From Paenibacillus rhizophilus (lineage in GTDB: Bacteria > Bacillota > Bacilli > Paenibacillales > Paenibacillaceae): a stretch of DNA of 64,000 nt. Positions within the stretch are counted from its first letter, which is position 1; each line of letters opens with the position of its first letter. This document shows positions 26,483 to 36,527 of this stretch, piece by piece. Position numbers and translations under genes: made by a program. The stretch spans positions 248,001 through 312,000 of the forward strand of contig NZ_RQPI01000005.1 of NCBI RefSeq assembly GCF_003854965.1, read 5' to 3'. Below the pieces are notes generated by a model. It was not told the DNA's origin. It worked only from the letters and a program-made list of their open reading frames with translations, and did no database searches.

Positions 26483-26623
26483 TAACTCCAATGGATACTA
26501 ATAATAAAAACACGCCTAATATGATCCAAATTAACGTTCTGAGTTAATTACGCGAGGTTGGACGATTCATCTTACTCTCTAATTCGGTCACACGTCCGAA
26601 TCTTCGGGTTATTTTCTTCTTGT

Positions 26624-26646
26624 AAAAAAGCCCCCAAATGGGGGCT
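26624..26646 (-). terminator. Terminator after cymR
   Basis: On the minus strand AGCCCCC-ATTT-GGGGGCT (26629-26646) is followed by TTTTTT. It ends cymR transcription about 50 nt after the stop, so nothing downstream is read from the cymR promoter. Confidence 0.9.
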
Positions 26647-26693
26647 AAAACATTGATACACCAACGTTTTTACTACCTTAGATAAAACTGAAG

Positions 26694-27113
26694 TTAAATA
26701 TAGAACATATAGTTGTCGATATGGCTCTCTTCCTTGAAAGTGATCAAATCGGCGAGGGTGGTGGAGTCCAGCACTTCGGCGATGCTGTCGCGGATACGCA
26801 GCCACAGGTCGCGCTTGGCCGGATCATCTTCTTCCGTAAAGTCGACGGGAGAGATCGGACCTTCCAGCACGCGGATAATATCCCCGGCCGTAATATTTGA
26901 TGCTTCACGGGACAAAATATAGCCGCCGTAAGCGCCGCGAATACTCTTAACGAGGCCCGCGTTGCGCAGGGGGGCAATCAGCTGCTCCAGGTAATGCTCG
27001 GACAATCCGTTTTTTTCAGCAATGCTTTTTAAAGATGTTGGGCCTTCGCCAAACCTGACGGCGAGCTCCATCATGATTGTTAATCCGTATCGGCCTTTTG
27101 TCGATATTTTCAA
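26694..27113 (-). CDS. cymR: CymR-type Rrf2 regulator of cysteine metabolism
   Basis: 139 residues of the Rrf2 family: winged HTH (KISTKGRYGLTIMMELA, LSEHYLEQLIAPLRNAGLV) and dimerisation helix. It has no cysteine, so it is not an Fe-S Rrf2 protein such as IscR or NsrR; this matches CymR, which represses sulfur-assimilation genes together with CysK. It starts with TTG at 27113 after AAGAGGTG. In Bacillus cymR leads the cymR-yrvO-trmU operon; here it has its own terminator, and the desulfurase gene lies 7.5 kb downstream. Confidence 0.88.
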   Translation of the reverse strand: MKISTKGRYGLTIMMELAVRFGEGPTSLKSIAEKNGLSEHYLEQLIAPLRNAGLVKSIRGAYGGYILSREASNITAGDIIRVLEGPISPVDFTEEDDPAKRDLWLRIRDSIAEVLDSTTLADLITFKEESHIDNYMFYI

Positions 27114-27387
27114 AGGGGCACCTCTTTCAATATTATAGCTGGGTATAGTATAATTAGTAGTTGGTCAAAACAGCAAGAATAAATCAGCGTATTCCGATGA
27201 CTGCTCTTGATTTTATGTTATCATATCCGCAGACCGATTTGAAACACAAAACGTAATTTTTTTTACAAATGTGTTCTTCCAGGGTGGACAGTGATGACAT
27301 TGGATGAGATGGTTTGGGAACACTAACCCCGCCGCTGTTTCGGGCAAGACCGCTTTAAGCTTTATCAATCTATATAAAAGATGGTGA

Positions 27388-28512
<1,125 letters not shown>

Positions 28513-28562
28513 CCGTACGGCTTAAGCGGGGAGCAAGAGCTTCAACGAGTTTTTAAAGCATT

Positions 28563-28613
28563 AGAGCCTTTGCCAGAGTGTGCCAAGCGGCACGCGGGCG
28601 AGGGCTCTTTTTC
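28563..28613 (+). terminator. Terminator after mnmA
   Basis: AGAGCC (28563-28568) and a nearby GCC pair with GGC and GGGCTCT (28602-28608), followed by TTTTTC. Rho-independent; it lies between the convergent mnmA and rarA. Confidence 0.75.
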
Positions 28614-28641
28614 ACGGAAAAATCCGGCTTGAGACCTTTCC

Positions 28642-29946
28642 TTACTGTTCCCGGCGCAGCGCCTGGTTATGGCGGATCTTCACTTCGCTGCCCTGCTCTG
28701 TTGCCTGGTAAAAGACCCGGCGCGAAATCGCCTTGGGCAAATACTCCTGCTTCACATAATGGCCCGGGAAATCATGCGGATATTTATAACCTCCATGTCC
28801 CAAAGCGGCGGAGCCTTTGTAATGCGTATCCCGCAAATGCAGCGGAACCTCGGCCGATTTCAACTCATCGATCGCCGACATCGCCCTGGAAATCGCCATA
28901 TACACCGCGTTGGATTTCGGGCTCTCGACCGCGAACAGAATCGCCTGGGCGATGTTGAGCTTCGCTTCCGGCCAGCCGTTGTTGCGGTATGCCTCCAGCG
29001 CGCTGACCGCCTGCACCATCGCCTGCGGGTTCGCAAGTCCGATATCCTCGCTCGCGGCCGCAATTAGACGACGAATGAACACAATCGGGTCCATTCCGAG
29101 CTTCTCCACGGCGTAGAGGAACCAGAACAAGGCGGCGTCGCTGGAGCCGCGGATGCTTTTGTGAAAGGCGGAGAGCACATCGTACTGCGTCGACTCGTCC
29201 GCTTTGACGGTCGGCCTGCGGATGGAGTCCTCCGCCACCTCAAGCGTCACATTAACGGTTCCGCCGCTGTCGGGCGGCGTTGTCAGCGCGGCCAGCTCCA
29301 GCGCGTTCAGCGCCCGGCGGATGTCTCCGTTCGCCATCGTCGCGATATGGTCCAGCGCGGCCTCGTCGACCTTCAGATCCATAAAGCCGAGCCCTTTGTC
29401 CGGGTCCTCCAGCGCCCGCCGCATCGCGGTCAGGCTATGCTCCTTGTTTAGTGGCTCCAGTTGAAACAGCGTGGACCGGCTCATGAGGGCGCCGTTCACA
29501 TAATGGAACGGGTTCTCCGTCGTCGCCCCGATAAAAATGATCGTTCCCTTCTCCACCGCCGGGAGGAGCGCATCCTGGCGCGAGCTGTTGAAGCGATGCA
29601 CCTCGTCCAGGAACAGGATCGTCTTCGTGCCGTACAGGGCTCTCGCGTTCTGCGCCCGTTCGATCACTTCCCTTACATCCTTAACCGTCGCTTCCACCGC
29701 GTTAAGCCTTACGAACTCTCCCTTGGTGTGGTGCGAGATAATGTGAGCGAGCGTCGTTTTGCCGCAGCCCGGTGGCCCGTACAGCAGAATCGACGAGACC
29801 TGATCCGCCTCAATCGCCCTCCGCAGCAGCTTGCCTTTGCCCACAATATGCTCCTGGCCTATATATTCATCAAGAGTCTCCGGGCGCATGCGGTCCGCCA
29901 GCAGCCGGCCGTCGCCTGTCTCATTCCCGAAAGAGAATAAATCCAT
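28642..29946 (-). CDS. rarA: Replication-associated recombination protein A (RarA/MgsA)
   Basis: 434-residue AAA+ ATPase acting at stalled forks. It shows DRMRPETLDEYIGQEH near the start, Walker A GPPGCGKTT, Walker B FLDEVHRF, sensor 1 GATTENP and the C-terminal tetramerisation region (LRDTHYKGSAALGHGGYKYP). The frame opens at 29994, but ATG 29946 with AAGGAG upstream gives the conserved MDLFSF start. In Bacillus the homologue (YrvN) also neighbours cymR. Confidence 0.93.
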   Translation of the reverse strand: MDLFSFGNETGDGRLLADRMRPETLDEYIGQEHIVGKGKLLRRAIEADQVSSILLYGPPGCGKTTLAHIISHHTKGEFVRLNAVEATVKDVREVIERAQNARALYGTKTILFLDEVHRFNSSRQDALLPAVEKGTIIFIGATTENPFHYVNGALMSRSTLFQLEPLNKEHSLTAMRRALEDPDKGLGFMDLKVDEAALDHIATMANGDIRRALNALELAALTTPPDSGGTVNVTLEVAEDSIRRPTVKADESTQYDVLSAFHKSIRGSSDAALFWFLYAVEKLGMDPIVFIRRLIAAASEDIGLANPQAMVQAVSALEAYRNNGWPEAKLNIAQAILFAVESPKSNAVYMAISRAMSAIDELKSAEVPLHLRDTHYKGSAALGHGGYKYPHDFPGHYVKQEYLPKAISRRVFYQATEQGSEVKIRHNQALRREQ

Positions 29947-30089
29947 ATCTACACTCCTTGCGTTAAGCTGTATTGCTCTATCATACCATTTCATAGGATA
30001 TAGAGCACAGCCTCGAAGTTATATAGAACCGGCCGCGCCACCTCAACGCCCCACTCATTCAGGGCTCATCTTGTTAAGTCAGGCACGAA

Positions 30090-30123
30090 AAATACAGCCC
30101 GGAACCCGTTCCAGGCTGTATTT
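30090..30123 (-). terminator. Terminator after the HelD-like gene
   Basis: On the minus strand AAATACAGCC pairs with GGCTGTATTT (30090-30123) with an inner GGAAC/GTTCC stem, followed by TTTCG. About 18 nt beyond the helicase stop. Confidence 0.85.
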
Positions 30124-30140
30124 ATATTCATCCTTTCAAG

Positions 30141-32330
30141 CTATTCCGTCTTCGCCGCCGACGGGGCTACCCACCATCCCGCAGCCGTCTCCCCGCCGTT
30201 CGCCGCTTCGCGCAAATAGTCCGGCATTCTGCCGTTATGCAGCAGCCAAAGCTCATGCAGCGCCCGGGTGCAGCCGACATAGAGGAGCTTGGCGTCCCAT
30301 GCCGTTTCGCCATAAGAGTCCAGATCGGCGTCGGCCACAATGGCGGCATCGAACTCCAGTCCCTTGGACAAATAGAGCGGAAGCACCGAAAGCCCTCCCT
30401 GGTATTCCGCGATTCCGCCGTCGATCAGATGGATATCGTCAAAATGCGCCGACAAAACTTCGTAGAGATGCGCCGCTTCCGCCAACGTCCGGGTCAGGAC
30501 CGCCACGGTGCGGTAATCTCTTCCGGACAGGTCTGCAAGCGCCGACCGGATATCGCTTTCCCGGCTCTCACCGTATTGAATCAGCCGAACGGGGCTGCCG
30601 CTGCGGAATACAGGGACGGCAAGCAGGTCGCTGCGAACGCCCGCCGACAGAATCCCGTTGGCAAAATCAATAATTTCCATCGTGGACCGGTAGCTTCGCG
30701 TCAGCGCGTGATACGATGTATGCTCCGGCGCGAACAGGGACTGCATTTCGTTCCAGCCATGCACCCCTTTGTAGGCATGTATTCCCTGCGATAAATCGCC
30801 GAGAATCGTAAAGGAATGACCGCGCACATACAGATCGAGCACCGCTATCTGAAACGGCGAGAAATCCTGGGCCTCGTCGATGACGACATGGTCGAATTTC
30901 TGCACGCCTTCGTCCCCGTTTAGAAGGTAATGAATATAGAGCAGCGGCGGTAAATCCTCCTCCAGCACCATTCCCTTCTTGAGCTGACTGCGCGTCTCCT
31001 TCAGCACGGATACAGGAATGGCCTCGGGGTCTTCGGCCGGCCAATCCGCAGGCGTCTTCACAGCGCGGAAGATTTGCTTGTAGATCGTCAACGGATCGTA
31101 TTTGGGCCATTTGGCGCTATACGCCTTCTCGCGCTGCGCCCCTTTCTTCTTCCGTTCTTTCAGCGCCGCGGCGGAAGGGCTCTTCTTCAGCTCCATTTCG
31201 ATCCAGCGGTGAATCCGGGCCGTTACCCTTTCCTTTCGTTTGGCAGGCGGATAAGGGGCGTATTCTTCATTATGCCACCTGAGAATCGTTCTGCGGGGCA
31301 GGACCGCCCCCTCCCACGGAGAGAAATCTCCTTCTGGAACAGAACTTGATTCCAGCCGCCGCACCGCATCTTCGATGATCCCCATCAGCACCGTCGACCC
31401 CTTGAAACGTCCGGGTGTCTGTTCCGTGATTTCCGGCATCCCGCCTGGCGCCTCGAACCAGCGGTTCAGCGTCTCCATGGCGTCATTTTGCGGCAGCTCC
31501 AACCCCAGCATATCCGCCGCCCAGTCGGCAAAGGTGCTCTGCTGAATGTTGCCGACGCCAAGCTCGGGCAATACATCGGAAATATAGTCCAGAAACATCC
31601 GGTTCGGGGCAAAAATAATCATCCGCTCAGCCGCCACCTGCTCCTTGTACTGATACAGTAAAAAAGCGAGCCTGTGCAGCGCCACCGTCGTTTTTCCGCT
31701 GCCGGCAACGCCCTGGATGATGAGCGCCGTGTTTTTTACCGCCCGGATAATGCGGTCCTGCTCTTCCTGGATAGTCGATACGATATCTCTCAGCCGGTTA
31801 TCCTTGTTCTCTCCCAGGCGGTAGACCAGAAATTCATCCGACACCGCCGGACCATCGCTCTCGCGGTCGAAGGTGTCCGCAACCCGTTCCAAAATCCGCT
31901 TGCGGATCACCACGTTGCGCTTGAGATACACAAGCCCTTCGACAATACCCTCCGGTGATTCGTAAGAAGCCGGCTCCATGCCCCCGGTAAACGAATAGAA
32001 CAGGCTCGCCACCGGCGCGCGCCAATCGATGACGAGCGGACGGTCGCTAACCTGTTCGCGGTCCACGCCGATTTTGCCGATATAGAGCGCCTTGCGTTCC
32101 CCGCCGCCGTTCTCCTCGAAGTCCAGCCGTCCGAAGTAAGGCTCCTGCCGGAGCTTGGCCAGACTGCCGCGTCGCTGCTCCCTCGATGCCTCCAGAATCT
32201 GTTCCGTGTAATCGTTGCCCGTGTACACCGGTGTGTTCTTCAGCGATGTCAGCTGCCGGTCGATTTCCGCAAGCGCTGTGGTCAGCCTTTCCTGCTCCTC
32301 TTGATAGGCACTTTGAAAGTTGTCCTCCAA
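30141..32330 (-). CDS. helD: HelD-like superfamily 1 helicase
   Basis: 729 residues. The N-terminal coiled coil (about 1-70, QEEQERLTTALAEIDRQL) precedes a UvrD/Rep-type helicase core with Walker A GVAGSGKTTVALHRLAFLL, motif II VIDEAQDFSPFQ and later motifs (LTRSYRST, SKGLEFDAAIV, YVGCTRALHEL). In Bacillus HelD binds RNA polymerase and helps release it from stalled complexes; the coiled-coil arm fits that type. The start is TTG 32330, 9 nt after AGGAGG, with no ATG nearby. Monocistronic, as a terminator follows. Confidence 0.88.
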   Translation of the reverse strand: MEDNFQSAYQEEQERLTTALAEIDRQLTSLKNTPVYTGNDYTEQILEASREQRRGSLAKLRQEPYFGRLDFEENGGGERKALYIGKIGVDREQVSDRPLVIDWRAPVASLFYSFTGGMEPASYESPEGIVEGLVYLKRNVVIRKRILERVADTFDRESDGPAVSDEFLVYRLGENKDNRLRDIVSTIQEEQDRIIRAVKNTALIIQGVAGSGKTTVALHRLAFLLYQYKEQVAAERMIIFAPNRMFLDYISDVLPELGVGNIQQSTFADWAADMLGLELPQNDAMETLNRWFEAPGGMPEITEQTPGRFKGSTVLMGIIEDAVRRLESSSVPEGDFSPWEGAVLPRRTILRWHNEEYAPYPPAKRKERVTARIHRWIEMELKKSPSAAALKERKKKGAQREKAYSAKWPKYDPLTIYKQIFRAVKTPADWPAEDPEAIPVSVLKETRSQLKKGMVLEEDLPPLLYIHYLLNGDEGVQKFDHVVIDEAQDFSPFQIAVLDLYVRGHSFTILGDLSQGIHAYKGVHGWNEMQSLFAPEHTSYHALTRSYRSTMEIIDFANGILSAGVRSDLLAVPVFRSGSPVRLIQYGESRESDIRSALADLSGRDYRTVAVLTRTLAEAAHLYEVLSAHFDDIHLIDGGIAEYQGGLSVLPLYLSKGLEFDAAIVADADLDSYGETAWDAKLLYVGCTRALHELWLLHNGRMPDYLREAANGGETAAGWWVAPSAAKTE

Positions 32331-32500
32331 TTTCAGTTACCTCCTAAAAGTAATATGGGGGAAAGCCTTCCCCCGTCCATGTTAAGGCAAAACCGGTCCA
32401 AAGGAGCTTCGCTCCCTGTCGCCATGCTCGCACAAAAAGGATATTCATCATAGCACAGGTAAGGAGTAATTACCATATCCCGGAATGTGAAACCTGCATT

Positions 32501-33799
32501 TCAAAGGAAGGCATGAAGAATAAAATTCGCTGTAAACAGACCGGCAATGCCATACAAAGCAGGAGGAACCTCGCTGCTTCTGCCGAGCGCAAGCTTTGCG
32601 ACGGGATAGGCGATGAATCCGAAGGCCATGCCGTCGACAATGCTGTAGGTGAACGGAATCATAACCATGATCAAAAAGGCGGGAAAGCCTTCGCTGGGAT
32701 CGTTAAAGTTCATCAGGCGCACGCTCTGCACCATCAGGCCGCCGATAATGATCAGAATCGGCGCGATGGCGCTGTCCGGTATATAGGCCAGCGCCGGAAT
32801 GAACAAGAACGTGGCGCCGAACAGCAGCCCGGCGATAAGCGAGGTCAGGCCGGAACGTCCACCGGCAGCGATTCCGGCGGACGATTCGGCGGCGGCCACG
32901 ACCGGACTGCTGCCCAGCAGCCCGGCGGCGATGTTCGCGACCGAGAGCGCCCGCAGGCTGCTCTTGAAGCGTTCGGGATGTCCGGCCATCAAGGTCTGCG
33001 CGGAGACCAGGCCGATGTTCTCAAATACGACGATGAGCAGCAGCAGAAAGACGGCGATCCAGAACACGAGGCTGAGCACACCGGTCCAATCCATGCTGAG
33101 GAACACGTTCCCGTAGCCGGCGAAGAGAGGCCCCGTCTCTATCTTGTCCGGCCCGTGCCCTGCGCCGAGAAGGTAAGCAAGGCCGCTCCCGGCCAGCATG
33201 CTGATCAGGAGCCCGCCCCGCGTGCCGCGCAGGAAGAATACAATCGCCAGCAAAAGAGTGGCGCAGGATGTAATGACTGCGGGATCGCTGAAATGTCCAA
33301 TGGCGACAAAGGTCGTCCGGTGGGCGATCACGATCTCGCTTTTTTGCAGGCCGATAAAGGTCAGGAACAGCCCGATTCCGACGGTAATCGCATGCTGAAG
33401 ATTGGACGGAATCGCATCGCTGAGTATCCGGTAGAGCGAAGTGAACGCCACCAGGGCGAACAGGAGACCCGTGACGACGACAACCGCCAGCGCCTCTCTC
33501 CAGTCCAGCTTCATGGAATGAACCAGCGTATACGTATAAAAAGCGTTGATGCCCATGCCGGGCACTACGATAACCGGCGTCTTTCCGCCGAAGGCCATCA
33601 GCAGGCAGCCGGCGACGGCCGTCAGCAGCGTGGCCACCATCCCTGCCCGAAGCGGCATGCCCGCATCGTGCAGAATGGCGGCATTGACCATGACGATATA
33701 GACCGACGCGAAATAGGAGACGATGCCGGCTGCCCATTCCCGCTTCAGATTATGCTCCGGTTCAATCCCGAGGCTGCGGCGCCAAAAGTTGTTGTTCAT
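32501..33799 (-). CDS. AzgA-type NCS2 purine permease
   Basis: 432-residue membrane protein, about 12-14 helices. VYIVMVNAAILHDAGMP, PGMGINAFYTYTLV and PVVAAAESSAGIAAGGRSGL mark the AzgA/PbuG branch, which imports hypoxanthine, guanine or adenine. No purine-riboswitch core is recognisable in the 120 bp upstream. It lies downstream of tcdA, separated by a terminator, and so is expressed independently of the hisS-aspS unit. Confidence 0.9.
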   Translation of the reverse strand: MNNNFWRRSLGIEPEHNLKREWAAGIVSYFASVYIVMVNAAILHDAGMPLRAGMVATLLTAVAGCLLMAFGGKTPVIVVPGMGINAFYTYTLVHSMKLDWREALAVVVVTGLLFALVAFTSLYRILSDAIPSNLQHAITVGIGLFLTFIGLQKSEIVIAHRTTFVAIGHFSDPAVITSCATLLLAIVFFLRGTRGGLLISMLAGSGLAYLLGAGHGPDKIETGPLFAGYGNVFLSMDWTGVLSLVFWIAVFLLLLIVVFENIGLVSAQTLMAGHPERFKSSLRALSVANIAAGLLGSSPVVAAAESSAGIAAGGRSGLTSLIAGLLFGATFLFIPALAYIPDSAIAPILIIIGGLMVQSVRLMNFNDPSEGFPAFLIMVMIPFTYSIVDGMAFGFIAYPVAKLALGRSSEVPPALYGIAGLFTANFILHAFL

Positions 33800-33862
33800 G
33801 CAAGTTTACCTCCGGTATTACTAAGTATGCCAAAAATAACGCAAAATCCTTATGGTCAGCAA

Positions 33863-33900
33863 AAGAGCGAGCCGCCCGCTTTCGGCGCTCGCTCTTGCCT
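33863..33900 (-). terminator. Terminator after tcdA
   Basis: On the minus strand AAGAGCGAGC pairs with GCTCGCTCTT (33863-33896), followed by TTGC. It ends the hisS-aspS-tcdA transcript. The downstream T-run is short. Confidence 0.72.
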
Positions 33901-33920
33901 CATTCTGATTATAATCGTTT

Positions 33921-34676
33921 TTAAAGCTTGACCCCGCCGATTTCAAGCAGCTCGCGCACGGCGACGCTGACCATAATGAGTCCCGCCACCGGCGGCACGA
34001 ACGCGTTGCTCGCCGGAGGCTGCTTCGCCTTCCGGATCTCGGGCGCGTTCTCCGGCACGATTTTGTCCGTCACATCCTGCCGGGGCTTCATCGGCTCCTC
34101 GGTCGAGAACACGACCTTAACGCCTTTTTTGATGCCTTCCTTGCGCAATCTCTGACGAATGACACGGGCGATCGGGTCCATCGTCGTCTTGGAGATGTCA
34201 GCGACCTGGAATTTCGTCGGATCCATCTTATTCGCCGCGCCCATGCTCGAAATCATCGGGATTTTGCGGGCGAGGCATTCCTTGATCAGATGGATTTTGT
34301 AATGAATCGTATCCGATGCGTCGAGGACGTAGTCGAGCTTGTATTTGAACAGCTCTTCATACGTTTCTTCGGTATAGAACATATTCAGCGCGATCGCTTC
34401 GCACTCCGGGTTGATCAGCTTGACCCGTTCCACCATCAGGTCCGCCTTCTTCTGGCCGACCGTTGTCGTCAGCGCATGAATCTGGCGGTTGATGTTGGTA
34501 ATATCGACCGAATCCTTGTCGATCAGGATAATGCGGCCGACTCCCGTGCGGGCCAAAGCCTCCACTGCAATGGAGCCGACGCCGCCGATGCCGAGCACGG
34601 CTACCGTGCTGTTTTTCATAATTTCCAGACCCTCAGGTCCGATAGCCAATTCGGTACGCGAGAACTGATGCAGCAT
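33921..34676 (-). CDS. tcdA: tRNA threonylcarbamoyladenosine dehydratase
   Basis: 251-residue E1/ThiF-like enzyme that cyclises t6A to ct6A in ANN-decoding tRNAs. Nucleotide-binding GIGGVGSIAVEAL and the RIILIDKDSVDITNINRQ segment identify the ThiF/TcdA fold; the C-terminal VAGLIMVSVAVRELL is typical of TcdA (YrvM/CsdL). AGGAGG precedes ATG 34676, only 12 nt after aspS. Its place after hisS-aspS matches Bacillus. Confidence 0.9.
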   Translation of the reverse strand: MLHQFSRTELAIGPEGLEIMKNSTVAVLGIGGVGSIAVEALARTGVGRIILIDKDSVDITNINRQIHALTTTVGQKKADLMVERVKLINPECEAIALNMFYTEETYEELFKYKLDYVLDASDTIHYKIHLIKECLARKIPMISSMGAANKMDPTKFQVADISKTTMDPIARVIRQRLRKEGIKKGVKVVFSTEEPMKPRQDVTDKIVPENAPEIRKAKQPPASNAFVPPVAGLIMVSVAVRELLEIGGVKL

Positions 34677-34688
34677 GATGTCAGCCTC

Positions 34689-36464
34689 CTATTTCTTGGC
34701 TTTTTCCTTGATAGCGACTCTGATGTGCAGTTCGTCCAGCTGCGCGTCTTTTACCGGTGACGGAGCGTCCATCAGCAGATCGGTCGCGCTGGCCGTTTTC
34801 GGGAAGGCGATCGTTTCGCGCAGATTATTGCGGCCTGTCAGCAGCATAACGAGCCGGTCGAAGCCGAAGGCGATACCGCCGTGAGGAGGCGTGCCGTATT
34901 CGAATGCGTCGAGAAGATAGCCGAATTTATCCTGCACTTCTTCTTTGGACAGCGAGAGCGCGTCGAACATTTTCTCCTGTACATCGCGCTTGTAAATCCG
35001 CATCGAGCCGCCGCCGACTTCGTAGCCGTTCAGCACGATATCGTAAGCCTGCGCGCGGATCGCGCCGGGATCGGTGTCGAACAGGGCTACATCTTCTTCG
35101 CGCGGACGGGTGAACGGATGATGCTCCGCCATATATCGCTTCTGTTCCTCGTCATAGCCGAGCAGCGGGAAGTCGGTTACCCAAGCGAACTTGTACACAC
35201 TGTCGTCGATCAGCCCGAGCTGGCGGCCGATTTTGAGACGGAGGGCGCCGAGGACGTCGGCGACGACCTTCTTGTTGTCTGCGGAGAAGAGCAGCAGGTC
35301 GCCTTCCTCAGCTCCTGTGCGTTCTTTAACTGCTGCAATCTCTTCCTCAGTGAAGAACTTCACGATCGGACCGCGGAATTCGCCTTCCTTCACTTGAATC
35401 CAGGCAAGGCCTTTCGCTCCGTAGCGTGCCGCATAAGGTCCGAGATCGTCGATCTCCTTACGCGTCCAGGTGCCGCAGCCTTTGGCGTTCAGGCACTTCA
35501 CTTCCCCGCCTTTTTCGATTACGGAGGCAAATACTTTCACGCCGCTGCTTGCGACGATATCGTTCATTTCGATCAGTTCAAGACCAAACCGCAGGTCCGG
35601 CTTGTCCGAGCCGTATTTCCCCATGGCCTCGGCATGAGTCAGGCGCTGGAACGGCAGGGCGAGATCTACGCCGATCGTCTCTTTGAACAGGCGCTGCATC
35701 AGGCGCTCCATCATGGCAAGCAGGTCGTCCTGGGACAGGAACGAGGTCTCGATGTCCACCTGGGTAAATTCCGGCTGCCGGTCGGCGCGCAGGTCCTCGT
35801 CGCGGAAACAGCGGGCGATTTGGTAATAGCGTTCCACACCGCCGACCATCAAGAGCTGCTTGTAAATCTGCGGCGACTGCGGCAGAGCGAAAAATTCGCC
35901 TTCATGCACACGGCTTGGCACGAGATAGTCGCGCGCACCTTCCGGCGAGCTCTTGGTCAGAATCGGCGTTTCCACGTCGATGAAGCCTTCTCCATCAAGG
36001 AAATCGCGGAAAATCTTGGCCGCTTTCGACCGGAGCAGCAGCGTCTTCTGCATTTCCGGACGGCGCAGGTCTAAATAACGGTATTTAAGGCGAAGCGACT
36101 CGTCCACTTCGACGCCGTCTTCAATGAAGAACGGAGGCGTCTTGGCTGCATTCAGCACCTCGATTTCGGTAACGCGCACTTCGATCTCGCCGGTAGGAAG
36201 ATTAGGGTTCACGGTTTCCGGGTCGCGCTTGACTACCTGGCCGGTAACCGCAATAACATACTCGCTTCGCGTCTTGTCGGCAATTTCCAGCGCTTCGCCG
36301 GAATAATCCGGGTTGAAGACGGTCTGTACGATTCCGCTGCGGTCGCGAAGATCGATGAACAGAACGCCCCCAAGGTCGCGGCGGGTCTGTACCCATCCGC
36401 TTAATGTTACGGTCTGTCCAATATGTTCCGTCGTCAACTGTCCGCAGTTATGGCTTCTTTGCAT
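34689..36464 (-). CDS. aspS: Aspartyl-tRNA synthetase
   Basis: 591-residue class IIb synthetase of the long bacterial type: N-terminal OB-fold anticodon domain (1-105), motif 2 [16 protein letters not shown], the bacterial GAD insertion, and motif 3 [15 protein letters not shown]. Start ATG 36464. It follows hisS by 63 nt and should share the hisS T-box leader. I cannot decide from the sequence alone whether it discriminates tRNA-Asp from tRNA-Asn. Confidence 0.96.
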   Translation of the reverse strand: MQRSHNCGQLTTEHIGQTVTLSGWVQTRRDLGGVLFIDLRDRSGIVQTVFNPDYSGEALEIADKTRSEYVIAVTGQVVKRDPETVNPNLPTGEIEVRVTEIEVLNAAKTPPFFIEDGVEVDESLRLKYRYLDLRRPEMQKTLLLRSKAAKIFRDFLDGEGFIDVETPILTKSSPEGARDYLVPSRVHEGEFFALPQSPQIYKQLLMVGGVERYYQIARCFRDEDLRADRQPEFTQVDIETSFLSQDDLLAMMERLMQRLFKETIGVDLALPFQRLTHAEAMGKYGSDKPDLRFGLELIEMNDIVASSGVKVFASVIEKGGEVKCLNAKGCGTWTRKEIDDLGPYAARYGAKGLAWIQVKEGEFRGPIVKFFTEEEIAAVKERTGAEEGDLLLFSADNKKVVADVLGALRLKIGRQLGLIDDSVYKFAWVTDFPLLGYDEEQKRYMAEHHPFTRPREEDVALFDTDPGAIRAQAYDIVLNGYEVGGGSMRIYKRDVQEKMFDALSLSKEEVQDKFGYLLDAFEYGTPPHGGIAFGFDRLVMLLTGRNNLRETIAFPKTASATDLLMDAPSPVKDAQLDELHIRVAIKEKAKK

Positions 36465-36527
36465 GATATATCATACCCCTTTGTAATTAAAATCTAACTT
36501 TCATCGCCGTTCTGACAGACTCTTGGA

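Noticed and set aside
33800..33920. Purine riboswitch in front of the AzgA-type permease
   Set aside because: The conserved loop sequences of the purine aptamer are not there; the interval holds only the tcdA terminator.
32513..33931. 472-codon plus-strand ORF
   Set aside because: Antisense to the purine permease; a Gln/Arg/His-rich sequence typical of reverse-complemented membrane-protein codons.
34881..36074. 397-codon plus-strand ORF
   Set aside because: Antisense to aspS.
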